DNA of 64,000 nt from Ideonella_A intermedia_A. Its GTDB lineage: Bacteria; Pseudomonadota; Gammaproteobacteria; Burkholderiales; Burkholderiaceae_C. A model generated the notes under the pieces. It was not told where the DNA came from. It was given only the letters and a program-made list of their open reading frames with translations, and did not search any database. Where the stretch lies: NCBI GenBank assembly GCA_943370175.1, contig CALRPU020000029.1, positions 5,835 to 69,834 of the forward strand, read 5' to 3'. The position numbers were made by a program, and so were the translations under genes. Positions within the stretch are counted from its first letter, which is position 1. Every line of letters begins with the position of its first letter. This document shows positions 50,710 to 60,123 of this stretch, one piece after another.

Positions 50710-53109
50710 ATGGCCAACAGCACCAAATCAGGCTCAGGCTCTGTTGTCGCAGCGTTTGCATTTGCCGCCATGGGCCTGATTGCGGCCGCCATGGGATCCT
50801 GGCTCGCGGCCATTGCGCTCTGGGTTGTTGCGGGGTTCCTCTCTCGGTCGTCGAAGCCAAAAGTGACCGAGCCGCCGATTTCTGAGCCCCTGCCCGTTCG
50901 CCGTGTCGCCGTGACACCAGTTGCACCTACGCCTGCGCCACGGCCCGTAGCCGCGCCCATTGCCCCAGCACGCTCCGCCACCATGGATTCCCCCGTGACT
51001 GTCGCAGCGTCTGCGCCGACAACGTCCAAGGAGTTTCGGATCCCCGCCGCACCGGAGCCTTTCGGCCCTGGCCGCTGGGTTCCCGCGGGCGAGCCGACTC
51101 AGATTTCGAGCGTGACGATTCCAGGCGGCATGGTCTATGTCGGAACCAGCTTGCCGACACCTCTCGGTGCCAACGACCCTTGTTTGATCGACACCTCCAA
51201 GGCCGTGTCGAACCATGGCGACTACACCGAACGCCAGATGTCGTACTGGCCCAGCTATTCGGAGGTGAGCCCGGCCGCACGCCGGGCCTACCTCAACTGG
51301 CTGGCCGGTGGCCGGAGTGATCCCGCCGCCGATATCGGCTTCGTCTTCCTCTTCTTCTATGGTCTCGAGCGGCGCGCCATCATCGACCAGTCCAAGGGGC
51401 TGGCCACGGCAGCCGACGTGGTATCCATCGCAGATGAGCTCCGGCGTCTGCTGGGCATCTACGGTGAGAGGCCCGGCTCCTTCCGGCGCTACGCCAGTGA
51501 GCTGCTGGATTGGGTAGCGCTGGTAGAACACCCAAGTCGCCTGTACGAGAAGCCGGTGCCGGCGTTTCCTCAGACCTTCGAGTTGCCGCTCTATGTCCGC
51601 CTTGCCCTGGGGCAGGCGGCTGTCGATGGCGCACCCGTGCCGGCACACCTGGCCTTGGCCTGGGCTCGACTCAGCCCGAACATCGTGCTCCGCACGCCGG
51701 CTACGCGTTGCGTCGAGGAGTTCGAGCTGATGTTTGCCTCGAAGTACGCCGAGGCCTTTGGGCCCGGCATGATCCTTCCCCGCAATCGGACCAAGCTCAA
51801 GCTGATCTACCGACCGGCGTCGGCGGGTTTTAGGGGCTACCAGGAAACCAAGCTCACCTTCAACGACACACCGGATGTCACCGTCCTGACGGCGCCAGCG
51901 CGCAGGCTGCAGGAGGTCGTCGAGGCCGCGACCCGGCCTCTGGAGGCATACAGTCGCCTCGTTGGGAAGAACGCGGAGGTCAGGGCTTCAGTCGAAGCCT
52001 GGCTCCAGTTGCCGGCGCCCCTGTGGCCGCAGGCCGGTCGGCAGGCCATCCATGATCTCAAGGGGCGGATGGGCGACGGGATGGTCGCGATGTCATTCCG
52101 CGATCTCCTGGCGTCGCTCGGCACCAGCGCGGCATTCACCAAGGACAAGACGGCCGCGTTGGTGCGTGCACTGGAGTCGGTGGAGATCGGCTTCGAGCCA
52201 GATGTGCTCAGTGGCGCGAAGACGCCGAAACCCGAAGACAAAATCGTGCTGTTCGCACTGCCGCCGTCGGAGCCCATCACGCGGGCGAGCGGTCCTTACC
52301 TTGCTGCCGCCTTGACGCTGCAACTGGCCTCGGCGGTGGCGACTGCCGATGGCGAGTTCGGCATCAGGGAGATGGGCCATCTGCGGGAGACCGTGCTGTC
52401 GTGGACACACCTGACCCCCAGCCAGACGCGACGGCTACTGGCACATCTGCGCCTTCTGGTCCAGGCTCCAGTCACCTTGACCACGTTGAAGAAGAAGTTC
52501 GAGCCCCTGGACCAGGCTGTCAGGGAGACGATTGCGGCCTTCATGGCGACCGTGGCTCAATCCGATGGCGAGGTGTCACCGGCCGAGGTCAAGCTCCTCG
52601 AGAAGATCTACAAGGCCCTTGGGGTGAACGCCACCCAGGTGTTCACCGACGTTCATGCCGTGGCCGCCGGGGCCAAACCGTCGCCGGCCGCGGTCGCCAA
52701 GGTGGAGGAGGGGGGCTTCAAGCTCGACCCTGCCAAGATCGCGGCCCTGCAGCAGGATACCGAGCGGGTTTCGGCGCTGTTGGCGAACATTTTCACCGAG
52801 ACCGAGGAGGCGGCACCGGCACCCGCTCCCGAACCCATCGAGAGTGGAGCGGAGACCGAATCACCGCCTTCGAATGCCAGTTTGCTGGGCCTTGACGAAG
52901 CCCACAGCGCGCTGGCGCGCATGATGCTGTCGCGTCCGCAATGGAGCCGCGAAGAGCTGCTGGACGTGGCCGCCGACTTGGATCTGATGCTCGACGGCGC
53001 GCTTGAGCACATCAACGAAGCCGCGTTCGACGCGCACGACCTCCCGCTCTTCGAGGGGGATGACCCCGTGACGGTCAACGCCGACATCTTGGAGAAAGTT
53101 GAAGCATGA
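50710..53109 (+). CDS. TerB-domain protein (TerB_N / TerB / TerB_C architecture)
   Basis: The ATG at 50710 gives 799 residues. Two hydrophobic segments at about 9-42 suggest membrane attachment, followed by a Pro/Ala-rich linker to about 100. Residues 130-400 fit TerB_N (MSYWPSYSEVSPAARRAYLN, FLFFYGLERRAIID). Residues 535-640 fit the TerB helical domain, with acidic metal-binding turns in SAVATADGEFGIREMGHL and TVAQSDGEVSPAEVKLLEKI. The end (about 735-799) fits TerB_C. TerB proteins link membrane sensing to stress and phage-defence systems. It overlaps the ATPase gene by four bases and forms an operon with it and a helicase. Confidence 0.85.
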   Translation: MANSTKSGSGSVVAAFAFAAMGLIAAAMGSWLAAIALWVVAGFLSRSSKPKVTEPPISEPLPVRRVAVTPVAPTPAPRPVAAPIAPARSATMDSPVTVAASAPTTSKEFRIPAAPEPFGPGRWVPAGEPTQISSVTIPGGMVYVGTSLPTPLGANDPCLIDTSKAVSNHGDYTERQMSYWPSYSEVSPAARRAYLNWLAGGRSDPAADIGFVFLFFYGLERRAIIDQSKGLATAADVVSIADELRRLLGIYGERPGSFRRYASELLDWVALVEHPSRLYEKPVPAFPQTFELPLYVRLALGQAAVDGAPVPAHLALAWARLSPNIVLRTPATRCVEEFELMFASKYAEAFGPGMILPRNRTKLKLIYRPASAGFRGYQETKLTFNDTPDVTVLTAPARRLQEVVEAATRPLEAYSRLVGKNAEVRASVEAWLQLPAPLWPQAGRQAIHDLKGRMGDGMVAMSFRDLLASLGTSAAFTKDKTAALVRALESVEIGFEPDVLSGAKTPKPEDKIVLFALPPSEPITRASGPYLAAALTLQLASAVATADGEFGIREMGHLRETVLSWTHLTPSQTRRLLAHLRLLVQAPVTLTTLKKKFEPLDQAVRETIAAFMATVAQSDGEVSPAEVKLLEKIYKALGVNATQVFTDVHAVAAGAKPSPAAVAKVEEGGFKLDPAKIAALQQDTERVSALLANIFTETEEAAPAPAPEPIESGAETESPPSNASLLGLDEAHSALARMMLSRPQWSREELLDVAADLDLMLDGALEHINEAAFDAHDLPLFEGDDPVTVNADILEKVEA

Positions 53110-54422
53110 ACCCGCCGGCCATTCGCCCCAAGGACCGCGACGCAGTAATCCAATCGCTGCGTGCGGGGGTTGTGCCACGCGCTGGTCAGCATTTGGTGCA
53201 AGTTGGCCGCACGCGCGAGATCCAGAACCTGGTGACTGACATCGATAGGGTGGCGGATGGAGGCTCGGCGTTTCGGATCGTGATCGGTGAGTACGGCGCC
53301 GGCAAGACGTTCTTCCTGAACCTGGTCCGCGCGGTGGCGATGGAGAAGAAGCTGGTCGTCGCCAGCGCGGACCTGAACCCGGATCGGCGACTCCACGCCA
53401 GTGGCGGCCAGGCGCGCTCGCTGTACGCCGAGCTCATGCGCAACCTGGCCACGCGCACCAAGCCCGATGGCGGCGCGCTCGGCGGCATCGTCGAGAAGTT
53501 CATCGCGACCGCCAAAACCGAAGCCAAGGCCGCCGGCACAACGACCGAGGCGGTTCTGCGGCAGAAGCTCGACCAGCTGACCGAGCTGGTTAACGGCTAC
53601 GATTTCGCCGATGTGATCGCAGCCTACTGCCGAGCCCACGACGAGGGCAACGAGCAACTGAAATCGGATGCCGTCCGGTGGTTGCGCGGCGAGTTCACGA
53701 CGAAGACTGACGCGCGGTCCGCCCTCGGCGTGCGCACGATAGTGGACGATGCCGCGGTCTACGATCAACTGAAGCTGATGGCGCGCTTTGTTCGCCTGGC
53801 AGGCTTCGGAGGCCTGCTCGTGGGCCTGGACGAGCTCGTGAATCTCTACAAGCTGGCCAACAGCCAGGCCCGAAACTCGAACTACGAACAGATCCTGCGC
53901 ATCTTGAACGACTCGCTGCAGGGGACGGCAGTGGGTCTTGGCTTCGTTTTGGGCGGGACGCCCGAGTTCATGCTGGACACGCGACGAGGCCTCTATAGCT
54001 ACCCCGCGCTCCAGAGCCGACTGGCGCAGAACACCTTCGCGGCCGATGGGCTGGTGGATTTCAGTGGGCCAGTGGTCCGGCTGTCGAGCTTGACGCCCGA
54101 AGACTTCTATGTGCTGCTTCAGAAGATCCGCGGCGTGTACGCCTTCGGGGATCCTGCCAAGCACCTGATACCGGACCAGGGCGTGTTCAGTTTCATGGAG
54201 CACTGCTCCAAACGCATCGGGGACACCTATTTCCGCACGCCGCGGACGACGATCACGGCGTTCATCAATCTGTTGGCCGTGCTGGAGCAGAACCCGGGTG
54301 CGTCCTGGCAAGAGCTGCTGGGAGGCATCGAGGTGGCGGCCGATACGGGTGGCGCGGCCGATCTGGCGTCGGCGGCCGACGGCGACGACGACGACGACGA
54401 GTTTGCGTCGTTCAAGCTGTAA
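53106..54422 (+). CDS. DUF2791/BrxD-like P-loop ATPase
   Basis: The 438-residue protein has Walker A VIGEYGAGKTFFL (residues about 60-72) and Walker B GGLLVGLDELVNLYK, in the arrangement of DUF2791 ATPases. This family includes BrxD of type 2 BREX systems. The segment RNSNYEQILRILNDSLQGTA and FVLGGTPEFMLDTRRGLYSY are conserved in it. The C-terminus is an acidic run (about eight Asp/Glu) ending FASFKL, perhaps a partner-binding peptide. It likely powers a DNA-associated complex with the next helicase gene. The Lhr-like helicase starts 17 bases downstream. Confidence 0.85.
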   Translation: MNPPAIRPKDRDAVIQSLRAGVVPRAGQHLVQVGRTREIQNLVTDIDRVADGGSAFRIVIGEYGAGKTFFLNLVRAVAMEKKLVVASADLNPDRRLHASGGQARSLYAELMRNLATRTKPDGGALGGIVEKFIATAKTEAKAAGTTTEAVLRQKLDQLTELVNGYDFADVIAAYCRAHDEGNEQLKSDAVRWLRGEFTTKTDARSALGVRTIVDDAAVYDQLKLMARFVRLAGFGGLLVGLDELVNLYKLANSQARNSNYEQILRILNDSLQGTAVGLGFVLGGTPEFMLDTRRGLYSYPALQSRLAQNTFAADGLVDFSGPVVRLSSLTPEDFYVLLQKIRGVYAFGDPAKHLIPDQGVFSFMEHCSKRIGDTYFRTPRTTITAFINLLAVLEQNPGASWQELLGGIEVAADTGGAADLASAADGDDDDDEFASFKL

Positions 54423-54439
54423 GCGGGTCTGGCACGCCA

Positions 54440-56635
54440 GTGTCTGACGCGGCATCGACCTCGTTCCAGCTGCTCGACGAGCGGATTCAGCGCTTCATTT
54501 GGGCCGAAGGCTGGGGGGCGCTGCGGGACGCGCAAGAGCTGGCGATTCCCCGGATCGTCAAGGCCGACCGTGATGTCATCGTCGCGGCGGCGACCGCGGC
54601 GGGGAAGACCGAGGCGGCCTTCTTTCCCGCATTGACTCACCTGGTGCAGATGAGTCCGCCGGGTCTGATCATTTACATCAGCCCGCTCAAGGCGTTGATC
54701 AACGACCAGTTCGGGAGACTCGATCGGCTGTGTGAGCAGCTTGAGACTCCAGTGTGGCCCTGGCATGGTGACATCCCGGCGTCCTCGAAGCGCCGTTTCG
54801 CGACCGAGCGCCGCGGGGTGTTGCTGATCACGCCCGAGTCGCTCGAGGCCATGCTCTGCAATCGCGGGACGGCCGTGGCTTCAACGTTCACGCGCTTGGC
54901 GTTCATCGTGGTCGACGAGCTGCACGCGTTCATCGGCACGGAGCGTGGCAAGCAGCTGCAGTCGCTGATGCACCGGATCGAGCGATCCATCGATCGCCGT
55001 GTACCGCGCATCGGACTGTCGGCGACGCTCGGTGACATGAGCCTTGCGGCTGGGTTCTTGCGGCCTGGGCACGGTAGCGAAGTCGTGCTGATCGAGTCGG
55101 CGTCGACAGGCAACGAGTTGAGGATCCTCGTCAAGGGCTATGAGGAGCCGCTGGTCGTGCGGCGGGACGGTGAGGAGGAGAGCGAACCAGCGACTCCGGG
55201 CCAAATTGCCGTTCATCTGTTCAAGGGACTGCGTGGCTCGAACAATCTGGTGTTTCCCAATTCTCGGCGGGAGGTCGAGCGCTACACGCACCTCCTCAAT
55301 CGGCTGTGCCAGGAACAGCAAGTGCCCAATGAGTTCTGGCCGCACCATGGGAGCCTGTCCAAGGAGATCCGCGCGGAAACTGAGGCGGCGCTGAAGCAGA
55401 AGGAGCGCCCGGCGACGGCAATTTGTACCAACACCCTTGAGCTCGGCATCGACATCGGTGCGGTCAAAAGCGTGGCCCAGATCGGCTACCCGCCTTCCGT
55501 AGCGAGCCTGCGCCAACGGCTCGGGCGTTCTGGCCGTCGACAGGGTGAACCGGCAGTATTGCGCGGCTATTGCGTGGAGCACGCGCTGGGGGGCAATCCA
55601 TCTCTCGCCGGCGAGCTACGGCTCGGCACGGTCCAGATGGTGGCGATGATCTCACTGCTGCTCGAGGGGTGGTTTGAGCCGCCATCGGTCAAGGGATTGC
55701 ACCTGTCGACGCTGGTGCAGCAAGTGCTCTCGGTGATCGCGCAGTACGGTGGGACCACCATCGGCCAGCTCTTCGGACTGTTATGCGCGCCCGGCGCGCC
55801 GTTCGAGGGCGTGACGAAGGACGAGTTCATCGACCTGGTCCGACACCTCGGCCAAGAAGGACTGTTGGTTCAGGACTCCTCAGGTACTTTGCTGCACGGG
55901 CGGGTGGGGGAGAAGTTCGTCAACCACTACACCTTCTATGCCGCGTTCGCGTCCGACGAGGAGTTCAGGATCGTGGCGGGCGGCAAGTCACTCGGCACCC
56001 TGCCTGTGTCGCAGATGCTGACGGTTGGCCAGCGCATCCTGTTCGCTGGTAAGACGTGGAAGGTCGAGCAGGTCGACGAGGAGCAGAAGACGATCTTCGT
56101 GGTCCGGGCGTCTGGAGGTGCGCCGCCGCTGTTTTCTGGTGGGGCAGGTCGTACTCACACGCGTGTGAGGAAACGCATGCGGGAGGTCTTGGAGTCGTCG
56201 GAGCTGCCGGTCTACCTCGATGACGCAGCCAAGCGGTTCGTGGGCGAAGGTCGGGTGAACTATCGGACTCGTGGCCTGGGCGAGACATTCGTCTTGGATC
56301 AAGGGCGAGAGCTCATGTTGTTGACCTGGCTCGGCGACGCTGCCAATGAGGCGCTGGCCTGTCTTCTGCGCTGTAAAGGGTATGAAGCGACGCCCGCTGG
56401 CCCTGGCGTCGAAGTGATCCGGGGCCAGGCGGGGGTCGATGTCCTGCTTGACGCGCTCGCCGATGTCGCCGCGGATGAACTGCCGGCGCTGGAGTCACTG
56501 CTTGCAGACGCAAACAACCTTGAGCGGGCGAAGTGGGACTGGGCGCTACCTGGCCGCTTGCTGCGCGGCGCCTATGCCAGTTTGAATTTGGATCTGGTTG
56601 AGGCCTGCGAATGGGCACGTGCGACAGCTGTCTAG
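54440..56635 (+). CDS. Lhr-like DEAD/H-box helicase (BrxHI-like)
   Basis: A GTG start gives 731 residues. Superfamily 2 motifs are all readable: Walker A AAATAAGKTEAAF, IYISPLKALINDQ, DELH in IVVDELHAFIG, SATLGD, and motif VI QRLGRSGRRQGEPA. The C-terminal 300 residues follow the Lhr layout, including a winged-helix-like region (LSVIAQYGGTTIGQLFGLLC). Lhr helicases unwind RNA/DNA hybrids and join several defence systems. Together with the TerB protein and the DUF2791 ATPase it forms a three-gene unit. It ends at a hairpin that looks like the operon terminator. Confidence 0.87.
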   Translation: MSDAASTSFQLLDERIQRFIWAEGWGALRDAQELAIPRIVKADRDVIVAAATAAGKTEAAFFPALTHLVQMSPPGLIIYISPLKALINDQFGRLDRLCEQLETPVWPWHGDIPASSKRRFATERRGVLLITPESLEAMLCNRGTAVASTFTRLAFIVVDELHAFIGTERGKQLQSLMHRIERSIDRRVPRIGLSATLGDMSLAAGFLRPGHGSEVVLIESASTGNELRILVKGYEEPLVVRRDGEEESEPATPGQIAVHLFKGLRGSNNLVFPNSRREVERYTHLLNRLCQEQQVPNEFWPHHGSLSKEIRAETEAALKQKERPATAICTNTLELGIDIGAVKSVAQIGYPPSVASLRQRLGRSGRRQGEPAVLRGYCVEHALGGNPSLAGELRLGTVQMVAMISLLLEGWFEPPSVKGLHLSTLVQQVLSVIAQYGGTTIGQLFGLLCAPGAPFEGVTKDEFIDLVRHLGQEGLLVQDSSGTLLHGRVGEKFVNHYTFYAAFASDEEFRIVAGGKSLGTLPVSQMLTVGQRILFAGKTWKVEQVDEEQKTIFVVRASGGAPPLFSGGAGRTHTRVRKRMREVLESSELPVYLDDAAKRFVGEGRVNYRTRGLGETFVLDQGRELMLLTWLGDAANEALACLLRCKGYEATPAGPGVEVIRGQAGVDVLLDALADVAADELPALESLLADANNLERAKWDWALPGRLLRGAYASLNLDLVEACEWARATAV

Positions 56636-56673
56636 CCTACCTGCCAGGCAACGGCAAGTGGTAGGCTTTCTCT
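56634..56673 (+). terminator. Terminator of the TerB operon
   Basis: AGCCTACC (56634-56641, overlapping the stop) pairs with GGTAGGCT (56660-56667), with an inner GCC/GGC pair and TTCTCT following. The stem and pyrimidine tail fit an intrinsic terminator. Confidence 0.6.
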
Positions 56674-56838
56674 GATCCAAGTCCAGTGTCGACAAGATTG
56701 CCCGGTGCAACGCGCAACTGGTCGAACATCGCAGATTGCCACCTTCACCCTCAACCCAGAGCGCTCGCGCCGCAAGTCGAGAATCTCACCGCATAGGAGC
56801 GAGCTTGAGCAGGAGTCAGGACACACCTAGTGTAGACG

Positions 56839-57990
56839 TCACGCCTCAATGATTTCCTGTTGCGACCCCGCTGGAGCACTGGGCAGCTTTGCAATCTGGA
56901 TCTTCCGAACCTTTGCGATATCGGCCACCACCTGGGTAATGTGGTGAGTTGTATTGAGTTGCCGCCAAGTAGTCGCATTGCCCGCGCTAGGCGCATTGTT
57001 TCGCGCCACGTCGAAGATGTAGGCGTCTGCGGTGGAGAACGTCGGCCCCGCAAAGCTGCCGCTGTCGACGATGCGCTCGAACACCTTTTTCATCACTTGG
57101 TGGTTAGACCCTGCACTATCGCCCCGTACGATCAACCAACTTTCTCCGGTGGTGTATCTCGCGTGGGGAATGGGACGCCCGCCTTTGCCGCCAAATTTCA
57201 TCGTGGAGCAGTCGGCACCGTAGTCGCCGAAGACCATGTGCTCCGCGGTGGAGGGATCAAACCTAACCGCTTCACTCCATGCGTGCCATTCATTGCGCGG
57301 CTGGGGGATGGTCTGGCCGGGCTCCGCAGGATTTTTCTCTGGGTAGTTCGTCCCCAGGAAAACGACAAGGCGCCACCGCCCGATCAACTGCAACTGTTCC
57401 AGGGCCGCACGGATGATCGGAGACACCAGTACAGGGTCGGAGAGATCCGCGTCCGTAAAGTCCGCAAACACCGCACACTCTGCAGCCGACAGACCGAGCC
57501 CGCGCAGCGCATTCCGGACTCGGTCGTCGAGTGATGGGTCGGTCAGGTCACCGGATTCGACACGGAGACCGAACTTGAGGCCGTTTTCCAACGAAACCGA
57601 AGCCTTGAAAGCATCTACTCCCATTCCCTCGAGGTCACCAAGGCTCGAGATCGGAACTGCCAGAACACCTTGGCGGCGAGCGCGAATGAAAAGCGATGGC
57701 AGCCAAGAGATCGCCGTGTCCACGCCGCATTCCTTGAAGAGCACGCGCGGGTCAATGAATGCCTCGCGGTTGCACCAAAACTTAGAAAGAACGCCGCCAA
57801 CATCAGGGACGTCCCGGCCAGCCGGAAAGAGCGACCCCTGACTGCCACTCTTGCGCTCCTTGGCCGGAGGAACGACGAGCACTGGTGCAATGCAATCGGC
57901 AACATCGCTCTGCAGCGACCGCAACCCTTCAACCTCACCCTTCTTCATCCGAAGAACCGGCACGTAGATCGTCTTTTTTCGACTAACCAT
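56839..57990 (-). CDS. Beta-family protein (T4 beta-like)
   Basis: The 383-residue protein begins MVSRKKTIYVPVLRMKKGEV, the usual start of the beta protein family (PF14350), with KTIYVPVLRxKxGE and later APVLVVPP. The region DPRVLFKECGVDTAISWLPS and NEWHAWSEAVRFDPST, then FGDYGADC, are family hallmarks. These proteins are predicted TIM-barrel-like and occur in phages and bacterial defence cassettes. It overlaps the upstream XRE-ImmA gene by eight bases (57983-57990), so the two are co-transcribed. Function unknown. Confidence 0.8.
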   Translation of the reverse strand: MVSRKKTIYVPVLRMKKGEVEGLRSLQSDVADCIAPVLVVPPAKERKSGSQGSLFPAGRDVPDVGGVLSKFWCNREAFIDPRVLFKECGVDTAISWLPSLFIRARRQGVLAVPISSLGDLEGMGVDAFKASVSLENGLKFGLRVESGDLTDPSLDDRVRNALRGLGLSAAECAVFADFTDADLSDPVLVSPIIRAALEQLQLIGRWRLVVFLGTNYPEKNPAEPGQTIPQPRNEWHAWSEAVRFDPSTAEHMVFGDYGADCSTMKFGGKGGRPIPHARYTTGESWLIVRGDSAGSNHQVMKKVFERIVDSGSFAGPTFSTADAYIFDVARNNAPSAGNATTWRQLNTTHHITQVVADIAKVRKIQIAKLPSAPAGSQQEIIEA

Positions 57991-59278
57991 TTGCTACCTC
58001 TGGGACGAAGAGATTGCGGACGCTGCCTTGGCCGATTTTGTCGGCGAAGATCGAATAGTTCTTTCGCTCAAACCTGATGCGACCGAACAGGATAGCCGGT
58101 GCGATGCCCAACTGCTTTGCTAGATTTTCAATCGGCTTGGCAACCTTGGCGATGCGAGCTGGCGAACGCGACCAAAGTTCCTCCGGAACCAGCAAGTCAG
58201 CGGCAAACTTATTTGCCTCACCCTCAAGCGCATCCACTTCCACGTTCTCGACATCATCGAAGAACCCCGCAGCCAACCCTGTCCTGTAGTGCAAGATGAC
58301 GTGGGCAACCTCGTGCATCAGTGTGAACCAGAAGTTGTCGAGCGAATCGCGCCGCAAAGTCAACCCGATAACTGGGATGTCGTCAACCAGGAACGCGGCA
58401 CCGTCGACCTCCATGCCTGGAATGTTTCTCTCGATGACGAGTAGAACGCCATGATCCTTCAGAAGCGCCTGGGCGAGCAATGGGCCATTATCTCGTTCGC
58501 TAAGTTTGGCAAGTCGCTTCAGCCAAGACAATTCCAAAGGCCGATAAATCGGCTTTTCGCTAGCAATGATCTGCTCTGCCTTGCGCGTGATCTGGGCTTT
58601 CCACGAAAGTAGAGCCAGATCTTCGGGGTTGCCCTTGACATTGAGACCGGCGCGCAAGAGTGAAGGCGTTCCGTACTTCGCAACATGCTCCGACACGTAC
58701 CGGATGAGCCGCTTGGTGCCATCCTTCTCATCGGATTCTCCCTCTTCCAACCAGCCGTGAGCACGAGCGTGCTTGAGCATCTTCTGAATTTCACTTGGGT
58801 TGACATCGACGGGTGTCATCCACTTCGAAAGCTCGGAAGATTGGAAGGTTGCGGAAAACTCAACCGACAACGCTCTAGCGACCTTCATGAAATTGGCGAG
58901 GTTGATGTTTCGGTATCGCTCGGACTCCCACCGCTGTACAGCTTGTTCCTGGAGCCCCAGCTTCCTAGCCAGATCCTTCTGCTTCCAGTTCTGCGCCAGG
59001 CGTGCAACGATCAGGATGTCGCCGAGATCATTGCCTGCCTGTTGCTTGATCGGTTCTGTGTTTCCAGCCTGGGCCTGTCGGAACGCCTCCAGCTTCTTCG
59101 AAAGCTCGCGCCTGTCCGTTGTCAATGATCGCCGGATGCCCTCGATCGCCAACTCCGGAAGGCCGTCGATGATGGACTTGAGCGTTTGATCGGACGACAG
59201 GGCGTGCGAGATCTGAGAGATCTCGGCCTCGAGCTCGCGCGCTTGGCGCTCGTTGTAGACAAGTTCTTTGGAGGGCAC
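57983..59278 (-). CDS. XRE-family regulator fused to ImmA/IrrE metallopeptidase
   Basis: The 431-residue protein has an N-terminal coiled-coil (1-70), then an XRE helix-turn-helix at about 90-150 (KDLARKLGLQEQAVQRWESE). The C-terminal ImmA/IrrE domain holds LMHEVAHVILHY (HExxH) and the family ending ANKFAADLLVPEELW. ImmA-type enzymes cut a repressor in response to damage. A 20-base palindrome with arms ACACAACG/CGTTGTGT lies 12 bases before the start, a likely operator for autoregulation. With the beta-family gene it forms a two-gene cassette. Confidence 0.87.
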   Translation of the reverse strand: MPSKELVYNERQARELEAEISQISHALSSDQTLKSIIDGLPELAIEGIRRSLTTDRRELSKKLEAFRQAQAGNTEPIKQQAGNDLGDILIVARLAQNWKQKDLARKLGLQEQAVQRWESERYRNINLANFMKVARALSVEFSATFQSSELSKWMTPVDVNPSEIQKMLKHARAHGWLEEGESDEKDGTKRLIRYVSEHVAKYGTPSLLRAGLNVKGNPEDLALLSWKAQITRKAEQIIASEKPIYRPLELSWLKRLAKLSERDNGPLLAQALLKDHGVLLVIERNIPGMEVDGAAFLVDDIPVIGLTLRRDSLDNFWFTLMHEVAHVILHYRTGLAAGFFDDVENVEVDALEGEANKFAADLLVPEELWSRSPARIAKVAKPIENLAKQLGIAPAILFGRIRFERKNYSIFADKIGQGSVRNLFVPEVANG

Positions 59279-59289
59279 GCCACCATTCT

Positions 59290-59309
59290 ACACAACGAAA
59301 ACGTTGTGT
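59290..59309. promoter_or_regulatory. Palindromic operator before the XRE-ImmA gene
   Basis: ACACAACGAAAACGTTGTGT has perfect 8-base arms around AAAA. Its position just upstream of an XRE gene suggests the binding site of that protein. Confidence 0.6.
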
Positions 59310-59628
59310 GAGTGCGCTAGGTCGATGTGTTGCTGGTGTCTGAACTTTACATAATCTAAATCGTAACTTATCAACGTCAGCAACTCGACATGGAGCAGCA
59401 GGCACTTCATTGCTGAACCCCTTGCAAGAGGACCCTTCTAGATCAAGAGGCCAGTCAATGTGTCCCAGCAAGGGCATCGACGCGTACCTTCGGTTTGCCG
59501 CCGACCGAGTACGCCGGCATCTTCGCCAAGCGCTCATCGTGCACGTGTCGCGCAATATCCTCTTGCTTACGGATGACCCACTCAAACTGCTGCAGCAGGA
59601 TCACCATCATTCAACCAATGGAGTTGTT
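59310..59628. other. Region before the M15 peptidase
   Basis: About 320 bases. The plus strand stays open in frame with the peptidase from 59410, but the extra residues do not look like part of it. Probably the promoter region with a decayed gene. Confidence 0.3.
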
Positions 59629-60123
59629 ATGCCGCAGTGGCCGCACCAGAGTGATGTGGATGACTTCTACGGTGATCCTCGAGGCCGAGACGGAGACCCC
59701 AGTCCGACATGGGTGAAAGCCAATATCGTGCGCATCCCCGCACCATGGAGCTTGGTGACCGCCTGGGACTTCCAGCCTGTCCGCGCCATGAGGGTGCACA
59801 CAAAATGTGCGGCCAGTCTCGCGACTGTTCTTGACAAGATCTGGGCATCGTCGGGGAACAGCGAAGCCAAGATCAAGGAATGGGGCATGCACCTGTACGC
59901 CGGCGGCTATAACTTCCGGCTCATGCGTGGTGGCTCCAAGTTATCCATGCACTCTTGGGGCTGCGCGGTGGACTTCGACTCTGCTCGCAACGCCTTCGGC
60001 GATCGAACTCCGAACTTCGCCACCATCCCTGCCGTCCTAAATGCGTTTGCGAGCGAGGGCTGGACCTGGGGCGGTAAGTGGAGCAAGCCTGACGGCATGC
60101 ACTGGCAAGCAGCCGACGTCTAG
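59629..60123 (+). CDS. M15-family (VanY/endolysin-like) peptidase
   Basis: The ATG at 59629 follows GGAG and gives 164 residues. Metal-site motifs of the M15 family are present: MHSWGCAVDFDSA (His-x6-Asp pattern) and DGMHWQAADV near the end (the catalytic/His-x-x pair). Such enzymes cut D-Ala-D-Ala or L-Ala-D-Glu links in peptidoglycan; the compact length and the opening PQWPHQSDVDDFYG resemble phage endolysins. No signal peptide is seen, which also fits a phage lysin that needs a holin. The stop codon lies in the CTAG target of the following IS, so the gene is intact. Confidence 0.75.
   Translation: MPQWPHQSDVDDFYGDPRGRDGDPSPTWVKANIVRIPAPWSLVTAWDFQPVRAMRVHTKCAASLATVLDKIWASSGNSEAKIKEWGMHLYAGGYNFRLMRGGSKLSMHSWGCAVDFDSARNAFGDRTPNFATIPAVLNAFASEGWTWGGKWSKPDGMHWQAADV

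Noticed and set aside
50710..56635. A complete BREX locus
   Set aside because: Only BrxD-like and BrxHI-like proteins occur; no PglZ, PglX, BrxC or BrxA/B is in the window.
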